Source: Thalassolituus sp006212115
GTDB lineage: Bacteria; Pseudomonadota; Gammaproteobacteria; Pseudomonadales; Oceanobacteraceae
DNA length: 64,000 nucleotides
Assembly (NCBI RefSeq): GCF_040372045.1
Contig: NZ_BAABWH010000001.1
Reading direction: 5' to 3' (one strand)
The position numbers and the translations under genes were made by a program. The notes beneath the pieces were generated by a model. The model was not told the DNA's origin, searched no databases, and saw only the letters and a list, made by a program, of their open reading frames with translations. Every line of letters begins with the position of its first letter. Position 1 is the first letter of the stretch. Of the stretch, positions 33,934-42,723 are shown one piece after another.

Positions 33934-35064
33934 ATGAAAATGATGTTGCTGCGCTCGACGCTACTCCTGATGATCAGTCTGTGCCTACCGGCATGGGCTG
34001 ATGATCAGACACGGCTTGATGAAGTAAAAGCCGAAATCAAAAAGCTTCAGAGCTGGCTCAGTGACGCCCGCGAAGAACACGATGAACTGCAACAAAAGCT
34101 GCGCAAATCCGATCAGGATATTGCCGCTCTGCTCAAAGAAATTGAGCAAACCCGCGCACGATTGCGTGAGGAGCAGACCCGGCTAAAAAAGCTCCAGGCG
34201 GAGCAGGCTCAGGTTCGTCAGCTCCGTAATCGCCACCAGACATTACTGAGCCAACAAATCCGCGAAGCCCGTCAGATGGGTGATGAAGCAGCTCTACGCT
34301 TCTGGCTCACTCAGGATGATCCAGCAAAGAATCAGAGAATGACGCGCTACTTCGGCTACTTCAATCGCGCACGTCTCGAGAACCTGACAGAAACCATCGC
34401 CGAACTGCAACGGCTCGATAATCTCGAAGTACTGATTGCTGAACAGCAGCAGGCTCTGCAAGAGACCGACGCCCGTCTGACTCGTGAGAATAACAAGCTG
34501 GCTTCACGCCGCAGCGAACAACAGACACTGCTCGCTAAACTGGATCGCCAGATGACAAGCGAAAGCCAGCGCCTTAAGCAGAGAGAAGCCGATAGTAAGC
34601 GCCTCGAATCACTACTAGCCGAAGTCGAAACCCTGGTCAGTAACAGTCCTCGTCATAACGACGAAGTTCCGTTCAAACAAATGCGCGGGAAATTACCACG
34701 CCCTCTGACCGGGCCGGTGCTCGCCGCCTTTGGCAATCGCAATGGTCCCAATGCTCGTTGGGAAGGCTGGAAAATCGGTACTCATGAGGGGGCTGATGTC
34801 ACTGCCGTTCATCACGGACGCGTGGTTTTCTCCGAATGGCTACGAGGGTTTGGATTATTACTTATCCTCGATCACGGTGACGGTTACCTGAGCCTCTATG
34901 CCCACAATCAAACGCTTCTACGCGATGTCGGTAGTTGGGTTAACGGCGGAGAAATAATTGCTACCGCAGGAAAAAGTGGCGGCCAACAAAGTGCAGCCTT
35001 GTACTTTGAAATACGTCATAAAGGACGCCCGCAAGATCCTGCTGCATGGCTCCGAAGAGGCTGA
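33934..35064 (+). CDS. envC: Murein hydrolase activator EnvC
   Basis: 376 residues. A signal peptide (about 1-22, cleaved at AWA) is followed by a very long coiled coil (about 25-230) and a C-terminal LytM/M23 domain. The domain is degenerate: GTHEGADV, LYAHNQTLL and FEIRHKGRPQDP keep the fold, but one zinc-ligand position reads as non-His, as in EnvC, which activates AmiA and AmiB amidases rather than cutting peptidoglycan. Periplasmic, acting at the septum. Between gpmA and ctpA as in E. coli-type order. Confidence 0.92.
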   Translation: MKMMLLRSTLLLMISLCLPAWADDQTRLDEVKAEIKKLQSWLSDAREEHDELQQKLRKSDQDIAALLKEIEQTRARLREEQTRLKKLQAEQAQVRQLRNRHQTLLSQQIREARQMGDEAALRFWLTQDDPAKNQRMTRYFGYFNRARLENLTETIAELQRLDNLEVLIAEQQQALQETDARLTRENNKLASRRSEQQTLLAKLDRQMTSESQRLKQREADSKRLESLLAEVETLVSNSPRHNDEVPFKQMRGKLPRPLTGPVLAAFGNRNGPNARWEGWKIGTHEGADVTAVHHGRVVFSEWLRGFGLLLILDHGDGYLSLYAHNQTLLRDVGSWVNGGEIIATAGKSGGQQSAALYFEIRHKGRPQDPAAWLRRG

Positions 35065-35160
35065 AGATACATTCCCAAAGTCGGTTGTAAAAACGGCCTT
35101 TCTTAACAGTTACCGGCTTTTGTGCCATGCTTGACGCTCAACGTCACTGAGCGAGTGAAC

Positions 35161-36528
35161 ATGCTACGGAAACATCTGCGTCACCCCCTGATTGCCGGTA
35201 TCGCGATCAGTCTGTCTTTTTCTATTTCAGGTCATGCTTCAGAAGCCACGTCACCCGACTCGACCGAAGCCAGCAGTGACGAAAATGCGATTCAGATCCA
35301 GCAAGAACTTCCACTTCAGGACTTGCGGACTTTCACCGAAATTTTCGAACGTATCCGCAGCTCCTACGTTGAAGAAGTCGACGACGAAACACTCTTCAAC
35401 AATGCTATTAAAGGCATGTTGAATTCACTTGATCCACATTCGGCCTACCTACAGGAAGAGGACTTTTCTGACCTTCAGGAAAATACCTCGGGTAAGTTTG
35501 GTGGGCTGGGTATCGAAGTGGGTATGGAAAACGGCTTAGTACGCGTGATTACCCCAATTGATGATACCCCCGCAGAAAGAGCGGGCATCCGTGCTGGAGA
35601 CCTGATTGTCAGTCTCGATGGGGAAGCCGTAATGGGACTCAGTCTGGGCGATGCGGTCGAACGTATGCGTGGCGAACCGGGTACACCAATTACCATCGAA
35701 GTACGTCGTAAGGGCGAACAGGAGCTGCTCAGCTTCACTATTGAACGTGCTGAAATTAAAGTCGCCAGCGTTCGTACAGAAATGCTTGATAGCAACATCG
35801 GCTATGTACGCCTGACCCAATTTCAGGAAAACACCGGCAACGAACTCAAAAGCGCATTGCAGAAGTGGAAAGAGACCACCGACTTGAATGGTCTGATTCT
35901 CGATATGCGAAATAATCCGGGCGGTGTCTTGCAAGCCGCCGTCGGAGTTGTCGATACCTTTATCTCCGAAGGGCTGATTGTGTACACAGAAGGACGCACC
36001 CCTCTTTCTGACGTCCGCTATCACGCAAGCAGCGACACCTTAATGCCAGATATCCCGATCGTGGTATTGGTTAATGGTGGCTCTGCATCGGCCTCTGAAA
36101 TTGTTGCGGGTGCTCTGCAGGATCATGGACGGGCGGTTATTGTAGGTACGCGCTCATTTGGTAAAGGCTCAGTTCAGACCGTATTACCGGTATCAGACAC
36201 CGCAGCTGTTAAGCTGACTACGGCGCGCTACTTCACGCCGGACGGTCGCTCAATCCAGGCTCAGGGCATTGCACCCGACATCGTCGTCGAGCAGAGTGAA
36301 GTCACACCAAATGAACAACGCTACTACAAAGAATCAGATTTGCCGGGGCACCTGGAAAACCCCGATGGTGAGAACACATCCGGTACCGCTGATGCCAGCA
36401 ATGACGACACCAACAAGAGTGACGATCTAATCAGCCGTGATTTCCAGCTGTACGAGGCGCACACCCTGTTGCGTGGCGTTGCCATATTGGCACCCGCAGC
36501 GAAAAAGCCGGCTAAGTCAGAACAGTAA
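35161..36528 (+). CDS. S41 family carboxy-terminal processing protease
   Basis: 455 residues from the ATG at 35161. Signal peptide of about 27 residues, then FTEIFERIRSSYVEEVDDETL, GMLNSLDPHSAYL and a PDZ domain (GGLGIEVGMENGLVRVITP, AGIRAGDLIVSLDG). The catalytic part has GYVRLTQFQENT, LILDMRNNPGG, NGGSASASEIVAGAL (nucleophile Ser) and RSFGKGSVQ (general-base Lys). Periplasmic. The Asp/Ser-rich tail near 410-430 is low complexity. Part of the conserved envC-ctp-yibQ block. Confidence 0.93.
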   Translation: MLRKHLRHPLIAGIAISLSFSISGHASEATSPDSTEASSDENAIQIQQELPLQDLRTFTEIFERIRSSYVEEVDDETLFNNAIKGMLNSLDPHSAYLQEEDFSDLQENTSGKFGGLGIEVGMENGLVRVITPIDDTPAERAGIRAGDLIVSLDGEAVMGLSLGDAVERMRGEPGTPITIEVRRKGEQELLSFTIERAEIKVASVRTEMLDSNIGYVRLTQFQENTGNELKSALQKWKETTDLNGLILDMRNNPGGVLQAAVGVVDTFISEGLIVYTEGRTPLSDVRYHASSDTLMPDIPIVVLVNGGSASASEIVAGALQDHGRAVIVGTRSFGKGSVQTVLPVSDTAAVKLTTARYFTPDGRSIQAQGIAPDIVVEQSEVTPNEQRYYKESDLPGHLENPDGENTSGTADASNDDTNKSDDLISRDFQLYEAHTLLRGVAILAPAAKKPAKSEQ

Positions 36529-36539
36529 CAGGGGCTCGT

Positions 36540-37364
36540 GTGGGTCAGACAATACAACGATGGCTCACCCTGCTGTGCCTGTTAGCAGCAAGCCAGGTAT
36601 TTGCTCAGCCAACGCTCGTCATCATCATAGACGACGTGGGCAACAATGGCCCGCTGGGCGAGCGAGCAGTGAACTTACCCGGCCCCGTCACACTTGCGTT
36701 TCTGCCGCACACCCCTCACGCGGCAAGACTGGCTCGTAAAGCAGCGGACTCGAATAAGGGCATTATGCTGCATGCTCCTATGGCCAACGCCACGGGGGCC
36801 GCGCTGGGCCCCGGCGCTCTCACCGAGGACATGTCCCCCGAGGAACTGCAACAAACCATTCGCGACAGCATTAACGCCATCCCTTTCGTGCAGGGCGTTA
36901 ACAATCATATGGGTAGCAGGCTCACCGCCAACCAAACGGCTATGAGCGCCATTATGCCGGTCATTCAGCAACATGATCTGTATTTTATTGATAGCCTGAC
37001 CAACCCCGCCAGTGTTGCTCAGTCTGAAGCCAGATCGTTGGGCATTGCCACTGATCGTAGGGACGTATTTCTCGATAACGACCGCTCTCTTGAAGGGCTG
37101 TTTCAGCAGTTTGAACGTGCCATCAATATTGCCGAGCGTACCGGCAGCGTCATATTGATTGGTCACCCTTACCCAGAAACACTCGATTTTCTCGAAACGG
37201 TTTTACCGCCGCTGATTGCCAATAACAATGTCCGACTTATTCCCGCCGATGAACATTTGCAAAATAACGCCTGGCTGACAAAAGAAAACGCGACACCGTA
37301 CCCTGTATCGCGTTTGCAAATGCAGTTGATGCTGCCAAGTACGAAAAGCGCAATTACACCTTAA
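36540..37364 (+). CDS. Divergent polysaccharide deacetylase (YibQ-type)
   Basis: 274 residues from a GTG at 36540, 11 bases after the protease gene. Signal peptide (about 1-22), then VIIIDDVGNNGPLGERAV, TLAFLPHTPHAARLA, NHMGSRLTANQTAM and LFFIDSLTNPAS-like YFIDSLTNPASVAQ, the conserved segments of this family. The fold is that of a NodB-type carbohydrate esterase, but the activity has not been defined in the family. Periplasmic, with likely envelope or cell-division relevance by context. Its 3' end overlaps the convergent CorA-type gene by 4 bases. Confidence 0.9.
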   Translation: MGQTIQRWLTLLCLLAASQVFAQPTLVIIIDDVGNNGPLGERAVNLPGPVTLAFLPHTPHAARLARKAADSNKGIMLHAPMANATGAALGPGALTEDMSPEELQQTIRDSINAIPFVQGVNNHMGSRLTANQTAMSAIMPVIQQHDLYFIDSLTNPASVAQSEARSLGIATDRRDVFLDNDRSLEGLFQQFERAINIAERTGSVILIGHPYPETLDFLETVLPPLIANNNVRLIPADEHLQNNAWLTKENATPYPVSRLQMQLMLPSTKSAITP

Positions 37365-38329
37365 AGCCAGCGGATTTTGCGGAACAGCGCTAACAGGCCA
37401 ACCGCGATACTGCCCATTGCCGCAAGCAGGATGAAATAGCCATTTTCTATTTTAAGCTCAGGAATGTATTCGAAGTTCATTCCGTAGAGCCCCGCCAAAA
37501 AACCCAGTGGTACGAAAATCGCCGTAATCACCGTAAGGACCTGCATGGTGCGGTTCAGCTGGTGAGAGGCAATCGATATATAACCGTCGATCAGGTCACC
37601 ACTGATACTGTAAAAAATCTCAGCAAGGGTATAGAGACGATCAAACCGGTCGTGCAGGTCAGTGATCGCATGTCCCATGGTGTCGTCTTTGCAGTTCAGA
37701 GCGATGTATTCCTCCGAACGCAGTTCATCAGTGATATTCCGGTGATAGTTAAATAAACGGCGCAGCTTAACCAGACGTGTCCGGTAGGTAACCAGCTCTC
37801 GCATGATGTCGTCGTTACCGTTGCTCATCAACGAATCTTCGATGTCACTCAGACGCTCCTCAAACTTCAATAACGCATCCAGATAGAGACCCGCCGAGGT
37901 ATGCATGATACGCAGTGCCAGGTATCCCGGACCTTGCTTAAGCAGCGCTGCACCCTGATCAGTGAAGAGCTTTTCAATGCTTACAGCTGGCTTAGGATGA
38001 CGAGTCACCAGAAAATCGTCGCTAACAAAGAATGCAATATTCTGCGACTGGTGCTCCAGCTCTTCGTTGAAGCTGGCGATACCTCGATATAGCACGAAGG
38101 TAAATCCATCGAACTCTTCGAGTTTGGGAGGGTGACGATCACGCTGAGCATCCTGAACCGCAAGTGCATGAAGACCCATGCTCTCAAGCAGTTTACGTTC
38201 ACCAGTGACGTCTTCTTCCTGAATATCCAGCCAGAACTTTCCCTGGCGATGGCGTTGCCATTCGATTAACAGCTCGGTACCACCGGTGCGTACACCACCT
38301 TCACCACTGTCCAACATACATCTGATCAT
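37361..38329 (-). CDS. CorA family divalent metal ion channel
   Basis: 322 residues. A large cytoplasmic alpha/beta N-domain and long helices (FEERLSDIEDSLM, YRTRLVKLRRLFNYHRNI) lead to two C-terminal membrane helices joined by the selectivity motif YGMNFEYIPEL. The protein ends FRKIRWL, a basic tail as in CorA. Could transport Mg2+ or, as in ZntB relatives, Zn2+; the sequence alone does not decide. AGGAAG precedes the ATG. Confidence 0.92.
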   Translation of the reverse strand: MIRCMLDSGEGGVRTGGTELLIEWQRHRQGKFWLDIQEEDVTGERKLLESMGLHALAVQDAQRDRHPPKLEEFDGFTFVLYRGIASFNEELEHQSQNIAFFVSDDFLVTRHPKPAVSIEKLFTDQGAALLKQGPGYLALRIMHTSAGLYLDALLKFEERLSDIEDSLMSNGNDDIMRELVTYRTRLVKLRRLFNYHRNITDELRSEEYIALNCKDDTMGHAITDLHDRFDRLYTLAEIFYSISGDLIDGYISIASHQLNRTMQVLTVITAIFVPLGFLAGLYGMNFEYIPELKIENGYFILLAAMGSIAVGLLALFRKIRWL

Positions 38330-38366
38330 AGGTCTTCCTGTTGTAGTGCAGATCGCTCAAGCGATA

Positions 38367-40772
38367 TCAGAACAGCGTCTGTTGCTGCTTGATAATTTCT
38401 GCAAAATCATGTCCGGTAAACTGGAATATAGAGTCAGCTACCGGCTGTATTTGTTTTTCTAAGTAATGCTGATAATCCAGAGTCGAGGTAGTCAGTTCAA
38501 TCGGCTCCGGACCTCCCAGCGTAATCACATAACTGACCCACCCACCGCGCGTTTCATATCGGGCTGGGCGATTCTGCGACTCCAGCCACCGATCCATAAC
38601 CGCCGCAGCCTTGGCGTGTGGCGGCCGGCTACGTTGGTAATGCGGTAACGGTCTGCGTAAGCGTTTACGGTATATCAGCAACGTATCGCGCTGGCCATCA
38701 AAAAGCGCCTGAACTTCACTTTTGAGCCAGTCGAGCCAGGGCTCATCAGCAAATACCCGGCGATACAATTCTTTCTGAAACGCACGAGCCAGAGGCGTCC
38801 AGTCACTTCGCACTGCTTCGAGCCCCTTAAAAACAAGCTCGTTATCCTTCGCCCTGATACCGGCATAACGCTTTTTGCTGCCCGTGTCCGCACCTCGTAT
38901 CGAGGGCATAAAAAACTGGCGATAATGCGTTTCGTATTCCAGTTCCAGATAGCTTTTGAGTCCAAATTCCCGGCTCAGTTCATTTGTGAGCCAAAGATTA
39001 ATATCAACCATCAGCTGCTGACCAAGGGCGTCCGCCTCGGTATCGCTGAGTGGATGGTCAACCCAGACAAACACCGAGTCAGTGTCACCATAAATAACCT
39101 GATAACCGCGTTCAGCAATATATGCGGTCGTTCGCTGAATAATGTCGTGGCCACGTTTTGTGATCGAGGCGGATAGGCGAGTGTCGTAAAAGCGACACCC
39201 TTCCGATCCCAGTACGCCATAACACGAGGCCATGATAATTTTAATCGCCTGTGACAAAGGCGTATTACCTGCCCTCTTCGCTCTTTCTCTCAGGTCACCA
39301 AGATGCTGAATCAGGTCCGGAAGAATGTGTTCTTGTCGATGAAACTGTCCGCCAAAATAACCGGGGATTAAGTCCGTACTGACAGGGCTATCCGCGTCGA
39401 GCATACCGACAATCAACCCCAGCGGATCTATCCGGAAGGTCCGGATAATAGAGGGATAAAGACTTTTAAAATCCAGTACGAGTACGTGACGATAAATCCC
39501 CGGTCTGGAATCCATCACGTAACCACCGGGGCTTTTCTCCGAGGAGTATCCATCACCTAGATTCGGTGCAACCCATCCAGCACGATGCAACCGCGGCAGA
39601 TACATGTATTCGAATGCAGCGACCGAACCGCCCATCCGGTCCATCAGCAAGCCGGTCATTCGTGATCGTTCGATCAGAAAACTGAACATGTCAGTGTGCT
39701 CAAAGATACGCCAGACCAGCTCACAATCTTTCAGGTTGTACGCGGCAAGCTGTGACTTATCCTCGAGAAATAATCGCTCGATATCCTGTCCGCGCTCGTC
39801 ACCATGAAGGAGCTTACCCTCTCCCAAAAGGTTCGCCGCGACATCGTCCAACGCAAAACTTTCAAACTGCCAGGTTGCAGTACGCAAACACTCAATACCG
39901 TCGAGAACAACCCGCCCCGGTGTATGCAGAAAAATCCGGTCCGGGTTTTGTGAGGACGTCCGCCAGTCTAATGTCTCGCCATTTCGTCCAAGTGCAAAGG
40001 GCATCCCATACTCTTCAAACTTGCGCCGCAAAAAGGCCATATCGAACTGAATAAAATTCCAACCGATGATGACATCCGGGTCATATTCGCTAATGACCTC
40101 GAGAAAGCGGGACAGAAGCGTACATTCGTCAGGCACGGCTTCAAACCCGTCACCCGGCGCATCACTGAGCATGAGTACACACTCAAAATCCGGCGCAAAA
40201 AAAGCAATAGAGAAGAGTCGATCCGGCTCGTTATTACGGGGAAACGACGTCTCAATGTCGATCGACAGATAACGCAGAGAGGGAATGTAGTCGCCGGGAG
40301 TCAGGTGTACGGTCGGTAACGACGGATGCGTGGCCGGAGTTCTGGTAGCGGCTGGTGTAATGGTAGCCGCGACCGTGTGTATCGCTGCAGACCCGGCAAT
40401 GAAACGTTCCATCAGGTAGCGGTCAGTCGGGCGCACATCCAGTTCAAACACAGCGATGCTCTGATCACTGAGCACGTTGCGCCAACGGTAAAGATAGGAG
40501 GATGGCAGGTAGCACGCCGTGGCGATCTCACCCGAGAACAGTCTCAGTTCCAGATCTTTGAGAGTCACAGGCCAGCCCAATGCGGTAATCACCTGTTCCG
40601 CCCGCTTACGATCAGAGGTCGCAATAAAACAGACACAAGGGCTGGAAATCTGAGTGCACACTGGCCCATCAGGTGTCGACCACCAGAAAGTAAGCAGCGT
40701 CGTATCGCCCTCGTCGTGCCAGCGACTGCTAAGCAAAAAACCGGGAGTGACCACGTTATCCAGAGATGCCAC
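38367..40772 (-). CDS. polB: DNA polymerase II
   Basis: About 801 residues from a GTG at 40772 (alternative starts exist up to 40838, but they would overlap the divergent gene). Family B polymerase. 3'-5' exonuclease motifs: SIDIETSF, IIGWNFIQFDMAFL and YNLKDCELV. Polymerase motifs: DFKSLYPSIIRTF, KIIMASCYGVLGSEGCRF and YGDTDSVFV, then IRGADTGSKKRYAG. Matches E. coli PolB along its length. Acts in replication restart and translesion synthesis. A LexA-like sequence lies just upstream (see findings). Confidence 0.95.
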   Translation of the reverse strand: MASLDNVVTPGFLLSSRWHDEGDTTLLTFWWSTPDGPVCTQISSPCVCFIATSDRKRAEQVITALGWPVTLKDLELRLFSGEIATACYLPSSYLYRWRNVLSDQSIAVFELDVRPTDRYLMERFIAGSAAIHTVAATITPAATRTPATHPSLPTVHLTPGDYIPSLRYLSIDIETSFPRNNEPDRLFSIAFFAPDFECVLMLSDAPGDGFEAVPDECTLLSRFLEVISEYDPDVIIGWNFIQFDMAFLRRKFEEYGMPFALGRNGETLDWRTSSQNPDRIFLHTPGRVVLDGIECLRTATWQFESFALDDVAANLLGEGKLLHGDERGQDIERLFLEDKSQLAAYNLKDCELVWRIFEHTDMFSFLIERSRMTGLLMDRMGGSVAAFEYMYLPRLHRAGWVAPNLGDGYSSEKSPGGYVMDSRPGIYRHVLVLDFKSLYPSIIRTFRIDPLGLIVGMLDADSPVSTDLIPGYFGGQFHRQEHILPDLIQHLGDLRERAKRAGNTPLSQAIKIIMASCYGVLGSEGCRFYDTRLSASITKRGHDIIQRTTAYIAERGYQVIYGDTDSVFVWVDHPLSDTEADALGQQLMVDINLWLTNELSREFGLKSYLELEYETHYRQFFMPSIRGADTGSKKRYAGIRAKDNELVFKGLEAVRSDWTPLARAFQKELYRRVFADEPWLDWLKSEVQALFDGQRDTLLIYRKRLRRPLPHYQRSRPPHAKAAAVMDRWLESQNRPARYETRGGWVSYVITLGGPEPIELTTSTLDYQHYLEKQIQPVADSIFQFTGHDFAEIIKQQQTLF

Positions 40773-40823
40773 GAAACCTGTGTCTATACTGAGAAAAATG
40801 AAGTGTATTTCAGGAGTCTGATA

Positions 40824-41171
40824 ATGACCACACCTCAAATCAGCCAGGACCCAATGTACCTGATGCTGCGTGACGATAATGTCGACGGTTTCAATGCTGC
40901 ACGAGAGTCAGGACAAGCCTGCGACCTGACCGGATGCGACCTCCGCGGCCTGGATCTGAGAAAGCTTAATCTCGCAGGTATGGACCTGACCGACGCCTAT
41001 TTCAGAGGCTCAGATCTCCGCGGGATCGACTTTCGGGGCTGCAACCTCGACGGTGCCAGTCTCGCTGATGCTAAGATCAGTGGGTGCTATTTCCCTGCAG
41101 AAATTCAGGCGGAAGAAATTCGCCTATCGGTCAGTCTGGGGACTCGGTTGCGCCACCTTAGTGCGCCCTAA
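40824..41171 (+). CDS. Pentapeptide repeat protein
   Basis: 115 residues from the ATG at 40824 with CAGGAG upstream. After about 30 residues come roughly nine A(D/N)LXX-type pentapeptides (CDLTGCDLRGLDLRKLNLAG, then DAYFRGSDLRGIDFRG and CNLDGASLADAKISG), which form a right-handed quadrilateral helix. A short C-terminal part follows. No signal peptide. Divergent from polB with a 51-bp gap. Function unknown; some relatives mimic DNA and bind gyrase, but nothing here shows that. Confidence 0.9.
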   Translation: MTTPQISQDPMYLMLRDDNVDGFNAARESGQACDLTGCDLRGLDLRKLNLAGMDLTDAYFRGSDLRGIDFRGCNLDGASLADAKISGCYFPAEIQAEEIRLSVSLGTRLRHLSAP

Positions 41172-41281
41172 AATAATCTGTGACTCAGTTATCACTGAGC
41201 CACTCTGGCGGCTTACATCCTGTATGAATCAGGTAAAGTAGTGTCATTATTGAATTGCTCAGAGAAGCAAGAGAGGCCGCC

Positions 41282-42067
41282 ATGTATCAAAACGGAATGG
41301 AACCAAGTTCGGGGTTCGAAGCCATTTCCCCACGCCTGCACAAGCTGATGCGCGATATGCTTGAAGACTTTGAATTCCATCAGGCTCCGGTGACCTTTGA
41401 AGCGGTAGACGACCTTTACGAGCAGTTCGACGAGGACACCCTGTTTCTCGTTCGTGATGGCATCATCAACCTGTGTAGCAATGAGACCAGCCTGCTCTCT
41501 TGCGAAGAAGGCGACCTGATCGGCATCAGCCAATCGTTCCACCTTCCCTCGCCAACCCTTGCTACCGATGGTTATGTCGAGCTCCAGCCAATCAACCGGG
41601 ATGATTTCCTGCTCCATGTCTACGCCGACAAGCGACGTCAGCACGCCTGGAGCCACTATCTCGTGACGTTAAACTCCTTGCTTACCGAACGACTGGCGGC
41701 AGCCTCAAAAGATCAACTCAAACCCACTGCCGGGTTCCTCAACTTCTCTGCTGGCGAAACCATTATTCAACAAGGCGATGATGCCGATATGGTTTACACC
41801 ATCATCAGCGGTAACGCCGACATTATCGTTGATGGCGTCTCGGTGGGCGAACTTGGCGAAGACGAAGTCTTTGGTGCTATGGCGGTATTCACCGGTGAAA
41901 AACGTTCCGCCTCCATTATTGCGATCACGCCATGCACTGTGATGGCGGTTCCGCAAAAAGACTTTACCATCCTGATCGAAGCCCAGCCTCAGGCAGCGGT
42001 TAACCTTATTGAGAACCTCGCGCGGCGTATCACCATGATGAACCAGCAGGTGTTAGAACAGCATTGA
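41282..42067 (+). CDS. Protein with two cyclic-nucleotide-binding-like domains
   Basis: 261 residues from the ATG at 41282, with GAGAGG upstream. The C-terminal half is a complete cNMP-binding fold (GFLNFSAGETIIQQGDDADMVYTIISG, GELGEDEVFGAMAVFTGEKRSASIIA). The N-terminal half has a degenerate version (DTLFLVRDGIINLCSNE). No DNA-binding helix-turn-helix follows, so it is not a standard Crp/Fnr regulator. The phosphate-cassette Arg (GEKRSAS) is present. Role unknown. Confidence 0.85.
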   Translation: MYQNGMEPSSGFEAISPRLHKLMRDMLEDFEFHQAPVTFEAVDDLYEQFDEDTLFLVRDGIINLCSNETSLLSCEEGDLIGISQSFHLPSPTLATDGYVELQPINRDDFLLHVYADKRRQHAWSHYLVTLNSLLTERLAAASKDQLKPTAGFLNFSAGETIIQQGDDADMVYTIISGNADIIVDGVSVGELGEDEVFGAMAVFTGEKRSASIIAITPCTVMAVPQKDFTILIEAQPQAAVNLIENLARRITMMNQQVLEQH

Positions 42068-42091
42068 AAGACTGGCGATCTCTTTACAAAA

Positions 42092-42137
42092 CTAAATGAT
42101 AATAATTCTTGACTGCATTAAGGCGCTTGCCTAGTAT
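42092..42137 (+). promoter_or_regulatory. Sigma-70 promoter overlapped by a Fur-box-like site
   Basis: TTGACT (42109-42114), a 17-base spacer and TAGTAT (42132-42137) form a good promoter. The 19 bases at 42092-42110 match the Fur consensus at 13 positions, including an unbroken AATGATAAT core, and run into the -35 box. Repression by iron-loaded Fur is therefore predicted. Confidence 0.6.
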
Positions 42138-42143
42138 GGTTCC

Positions 42144-42271
42144 TGTCGCTGGCTCATCACCAGCGGTGTTCAGCATTCTGACATGGTCTGAATGATGATC
42201 TCTCTCATCACTGGCCGAGAGGCCAGGCTAATCACGGTTGCTTTGCCCCTCTTTTAGAGGGGCGTTTTTTT
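42144..42271 (+). ncRNA. Candidate Fur-regulated small RNA
   Basis: About 128 bases between the promoter above and a strong terminator, in a 307-bp gap with no convincing ORF. Predicted structure: stem CGCTGG/CCAGCG (42147-42152 with 42160-42165), a CATTC/GAATG stem (about 42174-42194), TGATGA/TCATCA (42193-42198 with 42205-42210), CTGGCC/GGCCAG with a GAGA tetraloop (42211-42226) and the terminator. The gene order and Fur control parallel RyhB or PrrF, but I see no RyhB core sequence, so homology is not claimed. The exact 5' end is inferred from the promoter. Confidence 0.6.
42245..42271 (+). terminator. Rho-independent terminator of the candidate sRNA
   Basis: GCCCCTCT (42245-42252) pairs perfectly with AGAGGGGC (42256-42263), followed by G and seven Ts. 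It lies 178 bases after the cyclic-nucleotide-domain gene, beyond the promoter, so it most likely ends the sRNA. Confidence 0.93.
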
Positions 42272-42374
42272 ATCTGCGACTCGCACTTCGGCTTTCTTTG
42301 CTCTACAAAGCACACACAGCACGCTACCCTGAGCACATCTCAACTAACTTCAGCCATTCTATCTTCAGTCATTT

Positions 42375-42710
42375 ATGAAAACTGCGCGGCGACTTTGCCA
42401 ACTAACCGATGTTCCGGATGGCCACTCCAAAGGGTTTAACATCGAAGGACAGGCTATTTTTGTTGTTCATCAACGTGGTCGTGTGTTTGCGTATCGCAAT
42501 GTATGCCCGCATCTGAACGTCCCGATGGAATGGCAACCTGATGAATTTCTGGATAGCGATAAACGCATGATTCAGTGCGCTGTACATGGCGCACTGTTCT
42601 TAATTGAGAGTGGCTACTGCGTATCAGGCCCCTGTACCGGCCAATCTCTGACGACAGTGCTCTGCGAAGTAAGGGGCGGTGACATCTGGATCACGTGCGA
42701 CTCAGACTGA
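42375..42710 (+). CDS. Rieske [2Fe-2S] domain protein
   Basis: 111 residues. The cluster ligands are CPHLNVP (Cys-x-His) and CAVHGALF (Cys-x-x-His), separated by 22 residues of linker. The rest is a single Rieske-type beta-sandwich, without an oxygenase catalytic domain, so it is probably a small ferredoxin-like electron carrier. No signal peptide. It converges on sfsA with a 13-bp gap. The same small gene is found near sfsA in related bacteria, from memory. Confidence 0.9.
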   Translation: MKTARRLCQLTDVPDGHSKGFNIEGQAIFVVHQRGRVFAYRNVCPHLNVPMEWQPDEFLDSDKRMIQCAVHGALFLIESGYCVSGPCTGQSLTTVLCEVRGGDIWITCDSD

Positions 42711-42723
42711 ACCGGTATTCCCA

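Noticed and set aside
42144..42271. Direct RyhB or PrrF homologue
   Set aside because: The promoter and Fur box fit, but I could not find the conserved RyhB core; only functional analogy is claimed.
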